Positions 52,497 to 60,923 of a stretch of 64,000 nt of DNA are shown here, in pieces (position 1 is the stretch's first letter; each line of letters starts with the position of its first letter). Location of the stretch: assembly GCF_009914765.1 (NCBI RefSeq), contig NZ_WYDS01000006.1:1-64000 (forward strand). The letters are read 5' to 3'. The position numbers and the translations under genes are program-made. The notes below the pieces were generated by a model. The model ran no database searches and was not told the DNA's origin. It saw only the letters and a program-made list of their open reading frames with translations. Source of the DNA: Halodesulfovibrio sp. MK-HDV. Lineage in GTDB: Bacteria > Desulfobacterota > Desulfovibrionia > Desulfovibrionales > Desulfovibrionaceae.

Positions 52497-53916
52497 CCAT
52501 CATCTCCTGACCCATAACCGCGTTGGACGAAGTGTGCTTTTTCGCCTTGCGGGTTGTGGTTTTCTTTGTAGTAATAACAGCCTTCTTCAAGTCTTTTGCA
52601 AGCTTGTTTGACTGTGGTGACCATGTGTAAATTACGCCTACAATTTCCTGATTGTACTCAGGGTGCTTGTATATCCATGTGGTGAGCTTGCGCACACCCG
52701 GAAGATTATTGATGCGGCCTTTGGCGTTGATGGTCTGGTTGAGCGTGCTGATGAACTGCTTGGAGCGTTCTTTACTGCTGAAGGTGCTGCCATCCGCTTG
52801 CTGCTCTATGATTCCGATGGTTTTTTCAATCTCTTTACGTCCGGCTTCCTGACTGAACATGCCGTGGGATTTGAACAGGAACGCAAAGTTTGCGTACGCC
52901 TGTGCATCCGCATGACGCAGAGCCATTTCGCGGCCTTCTGCGCGTTCATCGTAGTCGGTGCCGGTGTAGGCATTGCCTGCCTGACCGTAGGATATGAGCA
53001 CAGGGTAGCCAGCTTCATTGTAGATACGGCGGATGCCGAATTGCTGGAAAAGGGCGGCAGGATTGCTGCCGATGATGTTACGAACGGACTCACCGCCAGC
53101 TTTGCGTGGATTAGGACGCAGTTCGCCTTTGTTTGCGATGAGGGCGTTTACCCAGCTTTTGAATTTTGGAGATGCAACAACAGCAACGGCAACTTCGTGT
53201 CTGCCCTCGGAATTGTTGGCTTCAAATGTCTGTACGGGAATCATACCGCTGAGCTCTGCACTGGCTGTTGTGATGGTGCGCTTTTCAATGGCACTGCGGA
53301 GAAGATCTTTCCTCTTTTCCATCGGTAGTGCTTTGAATTTTTCTGGATCAACACCATTTTCATTCAGCATGGTGTCGAGTTTGCCGCCCATAACGGCTAC
53401 AGCTTTGTCTAAAATTTCTTCAAACTTGTTAGTGCTGCCAAGTTCCTCGCGGGTGAACTCCGGCATTGTGGGGTCTTGTTTGATGCTTTGCAGGGCTTGT
53501 GCTCGTACAGTAACACCAAGGTATTTCATGTACTCGGCCTGCGCCTTTAAGTACGCTTCTTCAAACGCCATGGTGCGGAAGTTTGCCCAGTCCGGATGGT
53601 CTGCGGCAACTTTTACGCGCGCTGTGCTGACGGTGTAGAAGAGCTGGCCTTTGTTCTGTCTGCGCAGGAAGAGAGCACCTTTACCAGAGTCGTTGTACAT
53701 GGAGATGAGGTCATTAAGCTCTACCTTTGGGTCAAGAACCTGCGGTACTGCGGCTTCTGCAACTGCTTCTTCGATGGCAATGGCCTCTTGCAGTGTTGCC
53801 GGAGCAGGTGCTTCAAGGGTTGTTACGCCCTGTGCAAAGGATAGAGTCGGCAGAATGAGTAAAGCAACAAGTGCTGCAATGCAGCGCTGTGCGGAGCGTG
53901 AAAAAAGTATCTGCAT
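52480..53916 (-). CDS. Secreted DUF6844-like protein
   Basis: 478 residues with a signal peptide (CIAALVALLILPTLSFA). The mature protein begins with an Ala/Glu/Pro-rich stretch (TLEAPAPATLQEAIAIEEAV), then a conserved body with DHPDWANFRTMAFEEAYLKA, SGMIPVQTFE, GRHEVAVAVVASPKFK and AEGREMALRHADAQAYANFA, and ends in a basic Lys/Thr tail. From memory it fits the DUF6844 group; its function is unknown. It occurs with LpoB-like and COG3014 genes here. ATG at 53916 follows AGGAGAATCTAACT; an operon hairpin lies 23 bases upstream. Confidence 0.75.
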   Translation of the reverse strand: MQILFSRSAQRCIAALVALLILPTLSFAQGVTTLEAPAPATLQEAIAIEEAVAEAAVPQVLDPKVELNDLISMYNDSGKGALFLRRQNKGQLFYTVSTARVKVAADHPDWANFRTMAFEEAYLKAQAEYMKYLGVTVRAQALQSIKQDPTMPEFTREELGSTNKFEEILDKAVAVMGGKLDTMLNENGVDPEKFKALPMEKRKDLLRSAIEKRTITTASAELSGMIPVQTFEANNSEGRHEVAVAVVASPKFKSWVNALIANKGELRPNPRKAGGESVRNIIGSNPAALFQQFGIRRIYNEAGYPVLISYGQAGNAYTGTDYDERAEGREMALRHADAQAYANFAFLFKSHGMFSQEAGRKEIEKTIGIIEQQADGSTFSSKERSKQFISTLNQTINAKGRINNLPGVRKLTTWIYKHPEYNQEIVGVIYTWSPQSNKLAKDLKKAVITTKKTTTRKAKKHTSSNAVMGQEMMDVDDF

Positions 53917-53936
53917 AGTTAGATTCTCCTAATGAA

Positions 53937-53960
53937 AAGGGGCTGAACGACTTCAGCCCC
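53937..53960 (-). terminator. Attenuator-like hairpin inside the operon
   Basis: GGGGCTGAA and TTCAGCCCC form a perfect 9-base stem with a 4-base loop; the minus strand continues CCCCTTTTCATT. It lies between the lpoB-like stop (53975) and the ribosome site of the next gene, so it can lower expression of the two downstream genes. Confidence 0.6.
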
Positions 53961-53974
53961 AAGAAAGCAGTATG

Positions 53975-54589
53975 TTACCAGGACACTGTGCCGGAATCAC
54001 CGCGTTTGATGATCGGAGTTTCGCCTTCCCAGAAAGCAAGGCCGGTGTTGATGTCTGTAAGCGTGAGCATGAAGTAGTATTCAATCTGGTCTGTGCCAGA
54101 ATCAATACGGTGGTTACGCTGGATGATCTTGCCGGATAAGCTTAAGTCCGGAGCAACAATCTGGCCTTTGCGTGCCACATTTGTCTGGTTCACTTCCTGA
54201 GATTTTCTCAGCTTGCGAGCTTCTGCAACCATTGGATCTTCAGCGCCGTCGATGCCGATGGCGGTGGTTGTTACAACTTTGCCGCTGCGAAGCAGATCGA
54301 TGCGGATTTTTTTAATGAGCTGGTCAGTGTCAATGTTCTGCATTGTGTCGTTGATTACACGGGACACAACCATGACGTAACGACCGCCACCCGGTTTGGA
54401 TACTGCGCCGGAGGAGAGCATTTCGTTAACAGCAGTGGAAGCTGCCTGTTCGAAGTCTCTGTAACCGAGACCCATAATGCGTGCGTTGGTGTCGTTATTT
54501 GGATCAATCATGGTAGCAGCGTTGCGTTTACCACAACCGGTGGTAGCTGCCATAAGAGCAACCAGAAGGAGGAGTAAAAGTTTTTTCAT
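53975..54589 (-). CDS. LpoB-like lipoprotein (penicillin-binding protein activator family)
   Basis: 204 residues. Lipoprotein signal with lipobox TTGC (ALMAATTGCGKR). The body follows the LpoB/CsgG-like fold: GLGYRDFEQAASTAVNEML, GRYVMVVSRVINDTMQNIDTD, LIKKIRIDLLRSGKVV and DLSLSGKIIQRN, then LTLTDINTGLAFWEGETPI. In E. coli LpoB activates PBP1b at the septum; in this operon the partner is unknown. ATG at 54589 follows GGAGCTTATA. It sits 51 bases after the COG3014 gene stop. Confidence 0.88.
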   Translation of the reverse strand: MKKLLLLLLVALMAATTGCGKRNAATMIDPNNDTNARIMGLGYRDFEQAASTAVNEMLSSGAVSKPGGGRYVMVVSRVINDTMQNIDTDQLIKKIRIDLLRSGKVVTTTAIGIDGAEDPMVAEARKLRKSQEVNQTNVARKGQIVAPDLSLSGKIIQRNHRIDSGTDQIEYYFMLTLTDINTGLAFWEGETPIIKRGDSGTVSW

Positions 54590-54640
54590 TATAAGCTCCG
54601 TTGTAAGGAATGAATAAATATATACAGAGTTCTGTATGAG

Positions 54641-56068
54641 CTAATTTCCAAGAGGAATAGTCTGCACGTACGGTACGCTGCCAGTCTGCGGCATACGGAC
54701 GTACACAATAGAATATTTAGTGTCCGGCAATGTTGCTGATGCCAGCAAGCTGCCGTTTGGTGCCTGAATGCGTAGTGTTTTGTTTTTCGGTTTCGGTACG
54801 CGCATCAGCTGGACATTTTTAGGTAATGAAAGCCACGAGCGGGTGTCCGCCTGTGTCATTATTGATGTAAATATGCCGGTGGCAAGTCCCACAAGCTGTC
54901 CGCCTCTGCGTTGTGCCAGATACTGTCCGAAGGTTTTCGTCGCGGTGGAAGCCACAGCTTTTGTGATTGTTGACGTTAGATGCGCTTTATATTCTGCCTG
55001 CATTACCCTGTCAAAGTTGCACAGCATCTTCGAAGTGTATTGTGTAGAGCCAGATGTGGTCTGAATAAATGGCAGGGCTGCGTTGCGTGTTTGTAGTTTC
55101 GGCATGGCAAAAGAAACCATGGAGACTCCCGCACGTTCGCCAGCAATAAATAGCGGAATATCAACCCGTAACTCGTCTACTTCCGGCGCAAGGCCGTTTT
55201 CAAAAATAACCCAGACGGTGGGTTCGCGATATTTGCTGTTTTTTCTTCCGCGCGCAAAGTCGCTGGACATGGCGGTATCCAGCTCTACATACGAGTTATT
55301 TGGAACCATGCCCTTTACGCGCTTCAACATAGTATTACACTTGTTGTAGTCGCTTTTTACTTCGCCGTTTACACAAAAGAATAAACCGGAAAGATATGTT
55401 GCGTACGGGTTTACAAAATCACCGTAGCCTGTCCAGTGGTTAACTTCCGGCATGGATTGATCCACAGACTCTTTTGCAAAATCTTGAATGCGGAGCAAGT
55501 CGAGTACTGGATCATCACCTCTTCTTCGGGATGAAATTTGTCTGTTCTGCTTTGCACGCTGTTCTTTTGCGTCGTTCTGCAGCTCGTTAATTTCTTCCTT
55601 ATATTCTTCCACAGCTCGGCGCTGTCGATCCAGTGTGCGGTTAAATTCTACACGTGCTTTGCTGCCTTTATTAAGCGCAAGCAAAGAAACACCTTTGTAC
55701 ATGTTGATGAGAACTGTGTCGCTTGTCTTAGGCTCGTAGTCCATGAATTCCCTGTTAAAGAGAATTTCCCCCATAACTTTGGATGCCGCGTAAACATCGC
55801 TTTCAGTCTCATCACTTTTTACTTCGGCTTCAGACTCATTCAGGAGTGTGTATGCATCCTCAAAGCGTCCCTGATTGAAGCGAACCATACTTGCGTCGAG
55901 CAAGAAAGGCAGCGCCTTGTCGTATTCTGTATCAAGGATTGTGGAAGCAGTTGTGGTGTCGCCTAAATAGTACGGTTGAAGCAAAGCTTTTTGCTCTTCC
56001 TGCTGCATTGCAGCACAACCGCCTAATAGTGCTACTGATATCAGTAACACGCACAATAATCGTTTCAT
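54641..56068 (-). CDS. COG3014 family lipoprotein
   Basis: 475 residues. Signal with lipobox LGGC (VALLGGCAAMQQ), then helical repeats (FEDAYTLLNESEAEVKSD) and a predicted coiled coil near residues 165-200 (VEEYKEEINELQNDAKEQ). Later GYGDFVNPYATYLSGLFF and VWVIFENGLAPEVDELRV are typical of the COG3014 family, conserved and uncharacterised. The C-terminal domain includes TWSW-free segment SWLSLPKNVQLMRVPKP and IQAPNGSLLAS. First gene of the operon; ATG at 56068 follows GGGGTGGGAA. The protein likely docks at the outer membrane from the periplasm. Confidence 0.85.
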   Translation of the reverse strand: MKRLLCVLLISVALLGGCAAMQQEEQKALLQPYYLGDTTTASTILDTEYDKALPFLLDASMVRFNQGRFEDAYTLLNESEAEVKSDETESDVYAASKVMGEILFNREFMDYEPKTSDTVLINMYKGVSLLALNKGSKARVEFNRTLDRQRRAVEEYKEEINELQNDAKEQRAKQNRQISSRRRGDDPVLDLLRIQDFAKESVDQSMPEVNHWTGYGDFVNPYATYLSGLFFCVNGEVKSDYNKCNTMLKRVKGMVPNNSYVELDTAMSSDFARGRKNSKYREPTVWVIFENGLAPEVDELRVDIPLFIAGERAGVSMVSFAMPKLQTRNAALPFIQTTSGSTQYTSKMLCNFDRVMQAEYKAHLTSTITKAVASTATKTFGQYLAQRRGGQLVGLATGIFTSIMTQADTRSWLSLPKNVQLMRVPKPKNKTLRIQAPNGSLLASATLPDTKYSIVYVRMPQTGSVPYVQTIPLGN

Positions 56069-56395
56069 TTCCCACCCCGTTACCAGTTATAATAGGCTCT
56101 GTGTCTCTACAGGATAGGACGGATGAACTCAAGTTGACGGCATTTCTCTGGTTTATATCAATTTTTATATGCAATAATATCAAGTTATCTATGTTGTTGC
56201 GTACCAGTTGATCGCGTGTACCATAAGGAAGGTAAGGTTTGCACAGGGTTAAGGAGTCATCATAGATTGAGAATAAATACTGGAAGAGCGGCTCGAGAAT
56301 GCGATACAACGAGCAGTAGCCGCGAATACTTGTAACTGAAGTAGTTCGAACATCATTATATATGACAGACGTTATGGATACGTTTTGGAGGAATA

Positions 56396-56935
56396 ATGAA
56401 GAAGAATATGGTAATGTTTATTTTGACTATGTGTACTGTTTTTTGTTTCGCAGCCGGTGCCGCCATGGCAGACGCCGCACCGTGGGATTCGTATAAAAAG
56501 CCAAGTGACGCAGAAGTTAAAAAGCTTCTTACTCCGTTGCAGTATAAGATTACGCAGGAAGACGGTACGGAACGATCGTTTGAAAATCCGTATTACAAGT
56601 TCTACACAAAGCAGGGTATCTATGTGGATCTGTTATCCGGTGCGCCTTTGTTCAGCACAACCACACAGTTTGATTCCGGCTCCGGCTGGCCTGCATTCAC
56701 CGAGCCTATAGACCCTAAATATATTACGCTGCATAAAAAGTTCTCCTTCTTTGGAGAAGTGTTTGAAGTACGCAGCAAAACTTCTGATTCTCATTTGGGT
56801 GACAGATTTAAAGACGGCCCGCCGCCTACCCATTTGCGATACTGCATTAACTCTGCAGCACTTCGCTTTATCCCTAAAGACGATATGGAAAAAGAAGGGT
56901 ACGGCGAGTTTATGTATCTGTTTAAGGATAAATAA
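56396..56935 (+). CDS. msrB: Exported peptide-methionine (R)-S-oxide reductase MsrB
   Basis: 179 residues. Signal peptide (MVMFILTMCTVFCFAAGA, cleavage near AMA), so it acts in the periplasm on oxidised Met. MsrB core: DSGSGWPAFTEPI, GEVFEVRSKTSDSHLGD and RYCINSAALRF with the catalytic Cys150. The four zinc-binding Cys of the common form (two CxxC motifs) are absent: they are replaced by VDLLS and SKTSDS, so it is the zinc-free type. The mature part starts about residue 26. ATG at 56396 follows TTGGAGGAATA. It needs an outside electron donor; none is adjacent. It is followed by a tandem repeat. Confidence 0.92.
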   Translation: MKKNMVMFILTMCTVFCFAAGAAMADAAPWDSYKKPSDAEVKKLLTPLQYKITQEDGTERSFENPYYKFYTKQGIYVDLLSGAPLFSTTTQFDSGSGWPAFTEPIDPKYITLHKKFSFFGEVFEVRSKTSDSHLGDRFKDGPPPTHLRYCINSAALRFIPKDDMEKEGYGEFMYLFKDK

Positions 56936-57069
56936 CCTTACAAGAAATAGACGCCCGATAGAAATAGGCGGCTGACAAAACCAGATGACTTGTAAGAACC
57001 AGATGACTTGTAAGAAACAGATAATTTACAAGAAATAGATGACGGTACGAAACAGACGACTGGTACGAA
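56933..57069 (+). repeat. Degenerate 17-18 base tandem repeat downstream of msrB
   Basis: About seven units on the theme ACAGATGACTTGTAAGAA. Two perfect copies of CCAGATGACTTGTAAGAA are at 56981-56998 and 56999-57016, followed by ACAGATAATTTACAAGAA, ATAGATGACGGTACGAA and ACAGACGACTGGTACGAA, and preceded by ATAGACGCCCGATAGAA and ATAGGCGGCTGACAAAA. It lies directly between the msrB stop and its terminator and is presumably in the msrB 3' untranslated region. Confidence 0.75.
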
Positions 57070-57070
57070 A

Positions 57071-57098
57071 AAGGCTCCAAACTTGGAGCCTTTTTTTA
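57071..57098 (+). terminator. Terminator of msrB
   Basis: AAGGCTCCAA and TTGGAGCC.TT form a perfect stem with a 2-base loop region, followed by eight T. Confidence 0.9.
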
Positions 57099-57150
57099 TG
57101 CGCAGTAGAAACAATAAAGCCCCGACCACAGAAGTGACAGGGCGTAAAAA

Positions 57151-57179
57151 AAGGGAGTTGCTGTAACAGCAACTCCCTT
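57151..57179 (-). terminator. Terminator of the porin gene
   Basis: AAGGGAGTTGCTG and CAGCAACTCCCTT form a perfect 13-base stem; the minus strand continues with seven T. It lies 35 bases past the porin stop. Confidence 0.93.
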
Positions 57180-57213
57180 AATTAGGCTTTTCGTTTTTGA
57201 GATGGGGGTGATG

Positions 57214-58470
57214 CTAGAAGCTGTAAACGGCGAGGATACCAGCTTTGAATACGTTGTCTACGTTGCTTGCAGCGTTGTCGCTGTCAAAGTCGGTAGCTAC
57301 GTATGCGAGGTCAGCAACGAAGTCGAGGTTGTCGTACATGCTGTATGTAGTAACAAAGTCGATTTCGAGAGCGGAGTCGTCTTCGCCCCAGTTTTCGATG
57401 TCGAGGTTTGTGTTGGAATCATCGTTAGTGCCACGAATGTATGTAAGACGTGCAATGTGGGAAACTTTTTCGATGAAGGTAATTTCTTCAGCCTGAAGTG
57501 CGATACCCCATTTGCCGAGTGCGTTACCGAATACAGCATCAGATGTAGGACCAACAGCGCCTTCACCTACGAGAGTAGTAGCTGTAAAGTCGCCACCGTT
57601 ATCGAGGGTAGGCATGAGGCCTTCGCCGTCGCTGTCGTCGCCAGAACCGTACCATGCCATGAATGCAGGGATGCAGTAATTTGTTGTGTAAGCAGCTTTA
57701 CCAGCTACGAGGAAACCAGCGTCTTTGTCAGCTGCTTTACCGTATACACCGTCGAAGGAAAGAACGAGGTTCTGGATAGGGGTTGCTTCGAGAGCTACAC
57801 CGTACCACTGAGTGTCGTTGTTGTAAGCTGTGCCGTCTGTACGCTGAGCGTTTTTGCCTGCAGCAGCAAACATAGCGTAAGGGGAAACAGTGATTGTGTC
57901 GAAGTTGATGCCAGCTACGAGGCCGTAGATGTCAACAGAAGAATCGGACATGTCGTTACCATCAGCGTCTTTACGGTCGTAAGGACGGCCGTAGAAAGCG
58001 GTGAAGTCAACGTTGGAGTAGCTAGTAGAAGCTACGATTGCGCCGAGGTCGTCGTTAAGAACAACGTTGCCAGCTACTGCACCTGGAAGAGCGAAGCCCT
58101 GGATACCAGCGCGTACTTTAACAGCGGAGTTAGGAATGAGGAAATCGAGGTAAGCACGACGTGTCTGGATGTTAACGCCGTCAGCGCCAATAGCACCACC
58201 AGAACCGCCGCCAACGTTGCCTGCTTTGGTCTGACCCCATTTGTTGTTAATTTCGAAGAATACGGTACCGGAAAGAGATTCAGAAGCAACGATGTCGATC
58301 TGAGTACGGAAACGCTGAACAAAGTCGTTTGTTTTACCGTCGTTGTCTTTGTTGAGGTAGTCGTAACCAACCCACATGTTACCAGTAGCTTTGATTTCAG
58401 CTGCAGAAGCGTTGAGCGCTGCGCCGAATACCATGCACATTGCGAGTGCAAGAGTAATAATACGTTTCAT
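57214..58470 (-). CDS. Outer-membrane homotrimeric porin of Desulfovibrio type
   Basis: 418 residues. Signal peptide (LALAMCMVFGAALNASA, cleavage after ASA), then a beta-barrel with alternating polar and apolar residues: IKATGNMWVGYDYLNKDND at the N-terminus and a C-terminal strand ending AGILAVYSF (terminal Phe, as in porins). Acidic loops (KDADGNDMSD, NWGEDDS) fit a marine organism. This family is the main general porin of Desulfovibrionales. ATG at 58470 follows AAGGAATTATC. Codon use is biased as in highly expressed genes; a 464-codon open frame on the other strand results from it and is not a gene. Transcription starts in a long upstream gap. Confidence 0.92.
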   Translation of the reverse strand: MKRIITLALAMCMVFGAALNASAAEIKATGNMWVGYDYLNKDNDGKTNDFVQRFRTQIDIVASESLSGTVFFEINNKWGQTKAGNVGGGSGGAIGADGVNIQTRRAYLDFLIPNSAVKVRAGIQGFALPGAVAGNVVLNDDLGAIVASTSYSNVDFTAFYGRPYDRKDADGNDMSDSSVDIYGLVAGINFDTITVSPYAMFAAAGKNAQRTDGTAYNNDTQWYGVALEATPIQNLVLSFDGVYGKAADKDAGFLVAGKAAYTTNYCIPAFMAWYGSGDDSDGEGLMPTLDNGGDFTATTLVGEGAVGPTSDAVFGNALGKWGIALQAEEITFIEKVSHIARLTYIRGTNDDSNTNLDIENWGEDDSALEIDFVTTYSMYDNLDFVADLAYVATDFDSDNAASNVDNVFKAGILAVYSF

Positions 58471-58916
58471 GATAATTCCTTCTTAAATTCAAAAAAGACT
58501 CAAAAACAAAAGCCGTTCAAAATTTTATACCGAGATGCCCAAAAAATACTCACTGTACTAAAACAATCTGGTGGCTATCCAAATTGTGCTCTTTAGAACG
58601 TGAGCAATAGGACGTTTAACATTCATACATGTAAAAAATAGATACCTTTCTGATGTTGCATACAGTTGTACACAAAATAGAGGACTATTTTATACAGTGT
58701 TTATATAGTGATGTATGTCTCACTGCATGGACAGAATGTTGTCTCGTTGTTGAAGATGTTTTATAAAACAAGAGAAAAATGCACATCGTCTGAATTATGG
58801 AATTATCATCTGTTTAAAATCATGCAGGGGCAGCAAGCATAAAGTCGTATGTTTCTACCTAGAATTATGTATAGGCGTTTAGATGCATTTTATGGGCGTA
58901 TCCGTGTCGTGTGTCG

Positions 58917-59092
58917 TTAAGCTGCTGAATTATAAAGCGCAGTGAATACCGAAAAACATGTACTTCTCATACGCGTTTCTTTGAGAATTGCGAAATTGTG
59001 AAAGATATTAATGTTGAATAACTACGAATTGAGAACGTAATTTGCTAAATATAAAAAAGCCCCTGCATATCGGTTTGATAAGGGGCTTTTTC
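58917..59092 (+). ncRNA. Candidate small RNA unit, copy 1
   Basis: About 100 bases (58917-59017) are repeated at 60924-61025 with about 75 % identity and one indel: TTAA.CTGCTG..TTATAAAGC, then AAAAACATGTA, then TTTCTTTGA..TTGCGAAATTG and AATGTTGA. Each is followed by a terminator of the form AAAAAGCCCCTGC...AGGGGCTTTTT (here 59054-59092). TATAAA at 58932 could be a -10 box. No ORF is conserved between the copies. Direction is assumed from the hairpin position. The rest of the gap 58471-58916 shows nothing clear. Confidence 0.4.
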
Positions 59093-59289
59093 GTGTTTCT
59101 TCGCTCGAATCGTTCTTTGTTCTAACAATCCCCAGTGTTGAGCTGTCAGTTTGTCGTACCGTGCAAGCGGTCTGTTTATCGGTTAACTTCGCCTTTTTCA
59201 TGGCGAACTTCTTGATTCACAATAGGTAACTTTGCCAAGTTTCTCTATTTTTAACTGATTCAGTTTATTAGGAAGACGTTAGAAAAGGA

Positions 59290-59315
59290 AAGGCGGTCCA
59301 AACCGGACCGCCTTA
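59290..59315 (-). terminator. Terminator of the MarR-methyltransferase operon
   Basis: AAGGCGGTCC and GGACCGCCTT form a perfect 10-base stem; the minus strand continues TTTCCTTTTC. It lies 50 bases past the MarR gene stop. Confidence 0.85.
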
Positions 59316-59363
59316 CACTGTTGATACATAAATTTGCGCGGAGTGAAGCGTAAAATAAATTAC

Positions 59364-59921
59364 CTAAGAATTTTCTCTACCTTCAAAACGGGTCTCTTCC
59401 ATTCTCTCACGAAGCTCCCTAAGCAAAGCAGAGGCTTCGGTTACCTGCCGACTGCAAATGTCAGGAAGACTCTGCTGAATGAACGCCGCTTCATTTTCAC
59501 GGGTTTGGGCAAGCGCCTTTTGCCCCTTTTCTGTCAACGCCACCAACTTGGAACGCTTATGTCTGGGGTTTTCGACAAACTCCATCAAGCCTTGCTCCTG
59601 CAACTCATTGCAAACGGTCTGTACGTACTGTCGTGACACGGCGAGGTCTGTCGCAACATGAGGAACCGTTGCCGGACCGTCCGAAAGCCTGTTGGCTACC
59701 CGCACTTGGGGAGTGCGTAAGCCAGCGTGCTCGTGGACACTGTCCATAGCTGCGGACAGGCTTACATGCAGCGCAAACACATCTTGAAAAAGATCATGCA
59801 GGTCGTGACCGGTGGCATGTCCATTGGGGCGCGAAGGTGTGTCGGATTGCTCTTTAATCTTCATGTCAACGGAGCTTTCAGGTGCACCACTGGTACGCTT
59901 GCGTTGGTCGGATATGGGCAT
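59364..59921 (-). CDS. MarR family transcriptional regulator
   Basis: 185 residues. Winged-helix core with VRVANRLSDGPATVPHVATD (helices 2-3) and RQYVQTVCNELQEQGLMEFV (recognition helix), then the wing NPRHKRSKLVALTEKGQKAL. About 45 polar N-terminal residues precede the domain. It reads 3 bases after the methyltransferase gene (stop 59925) and is in the same operon, methyltransferase first. Two palindromes upstream of the operon (60456-60492) are likely its own sites, so it probably represses its operon. The inducing ligand is unknown. Confidence 0.88.
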   Translation of the reverse strand: MPISDQRKRTSGAPESSVDMKIKEQSDTPSRPNGHATGHDLHDLFQDVFALHVSLSAAMDSVHEHAGLRTPQVRVANRLSDGPATVPHVATDLAVSRQYVQTVCNELQEQGLMEFVENPRHKRSKLVALTEKGQKALAQTRENEAAFIQQSLPDICSRQVTEASALLRELRERMEETRFEGRENS

Positions 59922-59924
59922 TGG

Positions 59925-60416
59925 TTACAGCCACCTTCGTACTGTTAAACGGTATTGGCGATAGTCTTCCCCAAAGGCTTTCTCAAGGTATGCCTCTTCT
60001 TGTGGAATAACGTGAAGCCCTAGATACAACGCCATAGGCAGGGAAGTCAAAAGTATCCATATACTACCAACTGCAAGTCCAATTCCGATGAGAATAGAGA
60101 CAAACCCTACATACATTGGATTACGGCTGATTGTATACGCACCACCGGTAACCAGCATGGAGGAAGGCAAGTTCGTTGGGACCTTAACACCAAGGGCGGT
60201 AAAAAGATTATGACCCCACATCATAAACATAAAACCCCCAAGGGCGATGCCTCCCCCTAGTATCATCCGCAAAATGGTAGGAATAAAAGGCAGCGTGCTA
60301 GTCCAGCAGAATTCCATTACAATTCCGGAAATGAGGCAAATATTGAACATTTTCGGTGGCATAATATTTACATTTGGGGAATCAGGCTGCGGACTGAAGT
60401 TGGTGTCGACTCTCAT
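59925..60416 (-). CDS. Isoprenylcysteine carboxyl methyltransferase family protein
   Basis: 163 residues, membrane methyltransferase (ICMT/NnrU type). Hydrophobic segments at about 24-45, 50-72, 100-122 and 122-138; the SAM-binding pattern is VTGGAYTISRNPMYVGF near 88-104 and EEAYLEKAFGEDYRQYRLTV at the end. ATG at 60416 has a very strong site, AAAGGAGGACATT. Together with the MarR gene it forms an inducible pair. Substrate unknown. It is a distant relative of the protein at 49971. Confidence 0.86.
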   Translation of the reverse strand: MRVDTNFSPQPDSPNVNIMPPKMFNICLISGIVMEFCWTSTLPFIPTILRMILGGGIALGGFMFMMWGHNLFTALGVKVPTNLPSSMLVTGGAYTISRNPMYVGFVSILIGIGLAVGSIWILLTSLPMALYLGLHVIPQEEAYLEKAFGEDYRQYRLTVRRWL

Positions 60417-60455
60417 AATGTCCTCCTTTTTTTATTGATATGACTAAAATAAGTA

Positions 60456-60492
60456 TGACAACTAGATTGTCACTATAGCAACTTAGTTGTCA
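60456..60492 (-). promoter_or_regulatory. MarR-type operators upstream of the operon
   Basis: Two related palindromes: TGACAACTAGATTGTCA (60456-60472, perfect arms TGACAA/TTGTCA) and AGCAACTTAGTTGTCA (60477-60492, core CAACTTAGTTG). Centre spacing is about 21 bases, two helical turns. They lie 40-75 bases before the methyltransferase start on the minus strand, where the promoter is expected. Confidence 0.7.
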
Positions 60493-60499
60493 TCCAAAA

Positions 60500-60923
60500 A
60501 GCTATTTGTCAACTATTCCCTCTTTCCGCCTTAATTTCCGCTCAGTCTCTTTCTTCAAACCAAACTGAGTGCCCGAGTGGACTGAATGGACCGCTTTTTT
60601 ATTCTATGGTGGCGGTAGGTGAACCGGCAAATGGTATAGCGACAATCTTTGATGGAAGATTGAAATTATGGGGATTTTAGCAACTCAAGGGCTTCTCGCG
60701 GTGTAGATAGATACGACTTATGAACTGACGGAAGACAACGGGCTGTGTTGGGGTGGCTGACGAGCTTGAATTGCCTGCCTGGGTGATGGGGATGTCGAGA
60801 GCATTGCCGACGAGAGGGCGGATGCTCAGGTGACTCCCGACCAGCTGGAGCGGGGATTGTTGGTGAGCAAGTCGTATGATGAGCATGCAGAGGTTTTTTA
60901 AGGGTGTTCCTGTGTGGTCTTTC
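60500..60923. other. Gene-free gap with a possible gene remnant
   Basis: No intact gene. A 25-codon open piece at 60615-60690, with MVAVGEPANGIATIFDGRLK followed by LWGF and stop, reads like the C-terminus of a protein, and 60690-60900 is richer in G and C than its surroundings with several short open pieces. It could be a decayed gene or an old mobile element end; I cannot identify it. Confidence 0.3.

Noticed and set aside
57202-58596. 464-codon open frame on the plus strand
   Set aside because: It is exactly antisense to the porin gene, whose biased codon use leaves this frame open. Its Cys/Val/Ser-rich product looks like nothing real and it has no ribosome site or terminator logic.
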